Of a DNA stretch of 47,082 nt, positions 42,371-47,082 are shown in pieces; positions within the stretch are counted from its first letter, which is position 1; the number at the start of each line of letters is the position of its first letter. The position numbers were made by a program, and so were the translations under genes. The stretch is from Chlorokybus atmophyticus (lineage: Eukaryota > Streptophyta > Chlorokybophyceae > Chlorokybales > Chlorokybaceae), in contig RHPI01001507.1 in assembly GCA_009103225.1 (NCBI GenBank), positions 281,699 through 328,780 on the forward strand. The letters are read 5' to 3'. Below the pieces are notes generated by a model that was not told the origin of the DNA, did no database searches, and saw nothing but the letters and a program-made list of their open reading frames with translations.

Positions 42371-42610
42371 TACAGGATTGGATGAGCTTTGGACGGCCAG
42401 GATGGGTTTAGGGCAGATTTAACGGTGTAACGCTTGTACTCGCCGCCTAGCCAATGAGAAGCAGGCGGGCCGCACATACTGCCGCGCAACCCGGCAGTCG
42501 CGGGTGCTGTGTGATGGCCCTTGTGCGCGGGATGTGTGATGTAGGTTGAATGCCGGCCGGCCGACAGGCCCGGCCCGACCAAACAGCCGCACTCGTTGTA
42601 TAATGATGTA
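42370..42610 (+). repeat. Diverged direct repeat pair, copy 2
   Basis: Second copy of the family at 41340-41590, ending in the shared block CCAAACAGCCGCAC near 42590. It lies about 250 bp upstream of the peroxidase start codon, so it could contribute to that promoter region. Confidence 0.6.
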
Positions 42611-42863
42611 GTGGTAATACCCTACAAGTAATGAGTCATACCAATCTGTGTTCAGGCTGCATGAGTCCTTGCTGCCGCGCAAGTTGCGTTCATGCGTCAC
42701 ACAACGACTACATTGTCAACGTACAATACTCATTGATGCGTCATTGTGCATCGTGCATGATGCATGCTGTGCAACCGCATGTCGTCGACATGATGTCGAT
42801 GACTTCAGAAGCAAGGTGCTCAACTGTCAACGCATCAGCTTCGTTCGTCGCGCATGCGCGGCG

Positions 42864-45800
42864 ATGGCGTCGGCGGCGTCAGCGGGGTGGCTGTTGGTTT
42901 CGTCGGTGTCGTCGAGCTGGTTATCTGAGGATGCCAGCTTCCGGGCGGAGAGGGGTTCTGGGCTGAGGAGAAGATTGCAGCGGCATGGCGCAGTGACAAC
43001 CGCGCAGGCTTCTCAGCCCAAGCCCAAGCCCAAGCCTCAGCCTCAGCCTGAGCCTCAGCCTCAAGCTGGTGAGTTAGGGTTTCATGCTTGCTTGCTTGCA
43101 TTCTTGTTTTCTAACTCGTACTAGCTAGTTGTGCTTTGCTAGGTGCAGAGGTACACCTCTAGCAAGAAAGGCAGCTGATAACTGTTGTGATGTGCAAGCT
43201 TTGTTGGCATGATCTTGACTAGATGCTTCTTGTCAATCGCCAATGATCGCGGTAACATTGAGAGTCAGGATTAGGCATTGCTATAAGCGTGCAAGCATGC
43301 GGTGTTTCTTGCTCAGCATACAAAGTTGCAGCGGTCGTGTTGCAGACGGTATTAATGGTGGCGGATTGGCGCTGTACAGGAGGCAGTTTGCATTATCTTC
43401 AGCAGCGGCAGGTATCAGGCAGTAAACTATCTTTTTCTGAAAAGGCACCAACAGTCCATGCGAAAGGACATGGGAAACAGTCAGACACTCAGCTGGCTGG
43501 AGTTCAGTTCGTCATGCATACCGTTGCTGCAGCAACACACATTATAGATTTATTGTAGCAACTCGCGATCACTTTGGATCGCACTCTAGCGTTCTTCACT
43601 ACACACATTTTGTAGAAGCGCATCCTCTCAGTCATCACACGGGAAAGTTGGACGGGCTCAAACAATTGAAACAGTCGAGTTCTACGCATGCAACTCTCGT
43701 GATTGCCTTGTAAGTGTCCTCATCAAGTTTGCGTACTGTTGCTGACCCAAGTTGTGAGCAGTGTTCTGGTAATTTATACAACTCTGCCACAAGCCATCAT
43801 TCGCTCGCTGTTGTTGATTTCCTGGTAATTAGGAACTAAGTGTCTCATGCAACAATATCTTGTCCTAAAAGCTGCTCTTGCTTTACAGTTGTGACGAGGA
43901 GGAGTTTGATACAACGCAGCAGCGGCTTGCTGCTATTCATGCCGGCCGCTGCCCCTGTTCTGACTACGTTCGTCACACGCAACGGCAGCAATGCTGCTCG
44001 CGCTGTTGATGCGCCGTCTCCACGGTCAGGCGTGCCGAAGTCGCCTGAAGCAAAGTAAGTCAGCTGACGAGCTACAAGCTAGTGTGTTGTGGGTGGAGAA
44101 GGCATATACGAATACAAAGACATGCACAAGTACATATATGTGTGCCTTTGTGTATACGTGAGTCCGTCCGTATATGTGTGCGCATGGGTACATGCACCCA
44201 CGCAAGCGTCACTGTGTGCATGTGCACCATACCATGCGTGCACCAGCACGTACATCTGTGCGCTTGCGCAAGTGTACAAGCATGTGCACATGCGCGCAAC
44301 GTACTGTGCATGCATCCATTTGTGCGCGTATGCGTGTACACTTGTGCACACGCACAGTACCTATGTTGTAAGCGCTCAATCTGTTGTGCGTGCTTGTCAA
44401 CAATAGTGTACATGCACATAGTGTTTGTGCATGCATGCTTGCATATTGTGCTGCTTGGCAACATGCAAGATCAAATAACAATATATCAAAGGCATCTACA
44501 ATGTGCAGCACTGACCAACTGTTGTCATCAACAGCGCAACGCTCTATGCCGCGTTGCAATCGGCGATCCGCGAGACCACAAGCAAGGGCAAGGCGCCGGG
44601 CGTGCTGCGGCTGGCTTTCCACGATGCCGGCACGTATGATCCATTTGCGGGTGCGGTGTTGCAGGGCGGACCCAACGGCAGCATAAGGTAGTCAGGATAC
44701 ACAAGCATACGTATGCCTGATGTATATATATATTGCCGCACATATATGCAAGCGTGTGCAGGTGCGCATGTGCGAGTGCTACTGCGTGTGTGCATGTGTG
44801 CATCAAATGGAAATGCTGTGCAGGTTTGAGGACAAGCGGCCAGAAAACGAGGGCTTGCAACGGCCTTTGAGGGTGAGGAACACATGTTCAATTCATCCAG
44901 GCTTGCAATGCAATTTGGATATGTGTCTGAGCTCAGGTTCTGATCGCAATTGTCAGTACTATGTGCACTACTGTTGTATGTTGCATGTGCGTGAAAAGCA
45001 ACACGACTGCATGGCATCAAAGCCAACAAGACAAACACGTGCACCTGTGTCAACGAGCCTTGTACTTAGCATGTTGTGTACAGTGTGTGGTGCCTCCACT
45101 TTGTAAGCAGAAGTGTTGTGACTGGCGGTCTTTAAATGGCAGCCCCTGCTCTTGTAGACACACTTCACCCAAACAGTTGTCACACTCGAAGCACTAGTAG
45201 AAATAAGATTAGTATGTAAACAGATTGACGCGTGTGCACTGGATGTGTACACGTCTCATCAACTTTTTGTTCGTACCCATGCGCGCACTTGCCGGCATAT
45301 GCATATGTTGACCCCTGCCTTCCATTTATGTGCAACGTGCAGGTGATAGCGAAGACAATGGCGTCGCTGAAGAAGCAGCTGCCGAATGCGACTGTGTCGT
45401 GGGCGGATGTGATTGCCGTCGCGGGCGCCGAGTCCGTTGCCATCACGGGCGGGCCGACCTTCCGCGTACCTATTGGCAGAGTTGACGCACAGTAAGTTGA
45501 TTCTCTCTTGCTAATGGGGGTTGCTTGTTTGTGTGTTTGGTGATCCTCCGGGAGTTTGCTGGCTGGATACCTTGCATATGCAGAACAACGCTGATGGGTG
45601 CAGAAGTCTTGTTTGAGGTAGTATGAGGCCACCCAGTGTTTGCACTACCCAAGCTGGGTGTGTTAGAGATAGCATACATTGCTGCTGACATAGCGCCCGT
45701 ACCAAAATCTCCCATGCATACCATGCGTGCCATATGCAGTGCTTGTAATTCGTTGCAAGACACATTATTATTGCAGCGCGCAAATAGAGTTGGTATTGTA

Positions 45801-46784
45801 CACACATGCTATATGTCACATATCACACCTTGCAGGGCGTCAGATGCGGATGGTCGCATGCCAGGCGAGAATTGGACGGCAGCACAGCTGAAGTCTCATT
45901 TCGCAGCACAGGGTTTCAGGTACACGAACTGCGTGCATGCCTACATGAGTGTGTGTTAAGGGTTCTCTTGGTGTGATTTGTGAGCTCACAGCTTCGTGTG
46001 CGGATTGTCTCTTGACATGTCAAGGCACTTCACCAGCTGCATTGTCTGAAGTGGGATGTGTTCGTCACATGTGCTAATTGTCAGGAGTGCGGATGCTGCA
46101 AGTGGCTCGTCGTTGTTCACTTTATTACGCTCATATCGCTAGTATCACATCTGCTGCCAATGCATCAAGTAACTTGATTGTGAGTCATGATTATTGCCTA
46201 GTCATGTGACAGGTCTAGTCATGTAACAGTCATGTGCAAGTAGTCGTGGAGCACTTACATTATGTTGCTGCGTGGGTCTGCAGCACGCGCGAGTTGGTGG
46301 CGTTGTTGGGTGCACACACCATTGGGTTCAAGGGTTACGGGATGCCGGATGTGTTTGACAACACATACTACAAGACGCTGTTGGAGAAGCCTTGGAAAAA
46401 CAGTAAAGGTGAGTCCAATCAGTCTGAGGGTGGGCTGTCCTACACATGTGGCACTTGTGAGGGTGTGTGCGTGTGTTCATGTATTTGTGAGTGCACGGTG
46501 AGCAAAGCCAAGACTGAATAGCTGTTACCGGTTGCAGATGCAATGGCATACATGATTGGTATACCTATTGACCATGCGGTTGCCGAGGACACGGAGTGCT
46601 TACAGTAAGTGCGCTTCACGTGCATGGTTGTGGTCAGTTCAGCTTATTGGACACCTGATTGACTGATCATGGCGCAATGTGCAGATGGATTCAGCTCTAT
46701 GCGGCCGATCAGCAGCAGTTTTTCAATGATTTCGCTGCTGCGTACACAAAGATGACGTCTGCAGGAGCCGTGTGGTCGGTTTGA
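42864..46784 (+). CDS. APX-R: Ascorbate peroxidase-related protein (APX-R/APX6-like), 9 exons, 365 aa
   Basis: Exons: 42864-43068, 43889-44054, 44535-44687, 44824-44872, 45343-45491, 45836-45919, 46284-46408, 46538-46604, 46685-46784 (TGA). All introns are GT-AG and all phases fit (1098 bp). It is a class I plant-type haem peroxidase: distal Arg149, Phe152 and His153 in [12 protein letters not shown], and proximal His280 in [11 protein letters not shown]. Phe replaces the distal Trp of classical ascorbate peroxidase, as in the APX-R group, and the LLEKPW, DTECLQW and SAGAVW blocks also fit that group. Exon 1 has a Ser/Ala/Arg-rich start like a plastid transit peptide and a (Lys/Gln)-Pro linker. 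Exon 2 has [16 protein letters not shown], a possible twin-arginine thylakoid signal. It should reduce peroxides in the plastid; the electron donor is uncertain for this group. Confidence 0.88.
44095..44370. repeat. Intronic TG/CA-rich tract in the peroxidase gene
   Basis: Intron 44055-44534 contains about 270 bp of GTGTGCA, CATGTGC and GCGTGTAC phrases, nearly all alternating purine-pyrimidine. Open frames on both strands arise from composition only. Confidence 0.6.
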
Positions 46785-47082
46785 TCCATTTGTCACTTAG
46801 AACTGAAGTACTTGCTGAGTGTAACATTATGCTGCCTTTACTGCAGTACACATTGTGCTGCATACCTGATTTTGTTAAACTCGTACACACTAGCGTGCTG
46901 TTGTGTAATGTGCTTAATTTGCGTACAACAGTTGTCCTGATAACCTGTTTTAGCTATTGCCATCATGACAATAGCAATAGGGTTGTAATTATCATAGGCA
47001 TTTCAATGATGCTCCTCTGTTTCTGTCTGCATTTGCCTTTGTGGTGCCCCACACACTGCGTGCAAACATGCGAGCCCCCCCC
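46785..47082. other. 3' flank of the peroxidase gene
   Basis: TGTAA occurs at 46820-46824 and again near 46905; TGTAA is a common polyadenylation signal in green algae. No further gene is visible before the window ends in a run of C. Confidence 0.35.

Overview
The window is nuclear DNA of a eukaryote in the green lineage. Two protein-coding genes can be traced across many short exons with canonical GT-AG introns and consistent phases. One of them (42864-46784) is a plastid-type ascorbate peroxidase-related protein, a family I know only from plants and green algae. Most of the remaining sequence is transposable elements and dispersed repeats, with long alternating CA/TG and CT tracts. I cannot name the species. 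A green alga (chlorophyte or streptophyte) is the best guess.

Layout. 37-3040 (minus): an 11-exon gene for a Crypton-type tyrosine recombinase with a C-terminal GCR1_C-like DNA-binding domain, apparently intact (738 aa). 3060-12035: repeat-rich DNA without a convincing gene, holding a dispersed repeat (about 6640-7400), two inverted copies of a tRNA-promoter-like repeat (8105 and 10790) and a decayed Ty1/copia gag fragment (10807). 12035-21191 (minus): a large, nearly intact Ty3/gypsy-type retrotransposon (element A) whose single reading frame encodes Gag with zinc knuckles, a very long linker, aspartic protease, a captured C5-cytosine DNA methyltransferase, RT, RNase H and integrase, and ends in a PHD finger. 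Two in-frame stops lie between the methyltransferase and RT. 22300-23290: another decayed copia fragment.

23519-31852 (minus): a degenerate chromodomain Ty3/gypsy element (element B) with LTRs, primer binding site, polypurine tract and a 5-bp target duplication (GGCAG). It carries a nested insertion that includes a second copy of the 6.6-kb repeat. Its two LTRs differ by which half of a large palindrome each has kept. 31858-35000: hairpins, a short TA-flanked inverted-repeat element (33295-33482) and a long imperfect inverted repeat. 35054-38472 (plus): a multi-exon gene with a nidogen-like (NIDO) domain, interrupted by a 1-nt frame shift and an in-frame TAA, with a CT microsatellite of about 380 bp in one intron. 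38473-42860: no gene seen, apart from a diverged direct repeat pair. 42864-46784 (plus): the ascorbate peroxidase-related gene, 9 exons, 365 aa, intact.

The most notable content is element A: one polyprotein joins a DNA-methylation writer (methyltransferase) to a likely chromatin reader (PHD finger on the integrase). The Crypton-type recombinase gene at the left edge is also unusual for a green genome. Exon boundaries were read by eye from splice signals and phase. Family assignments rest on motifs recognised from memory, not on database searches.
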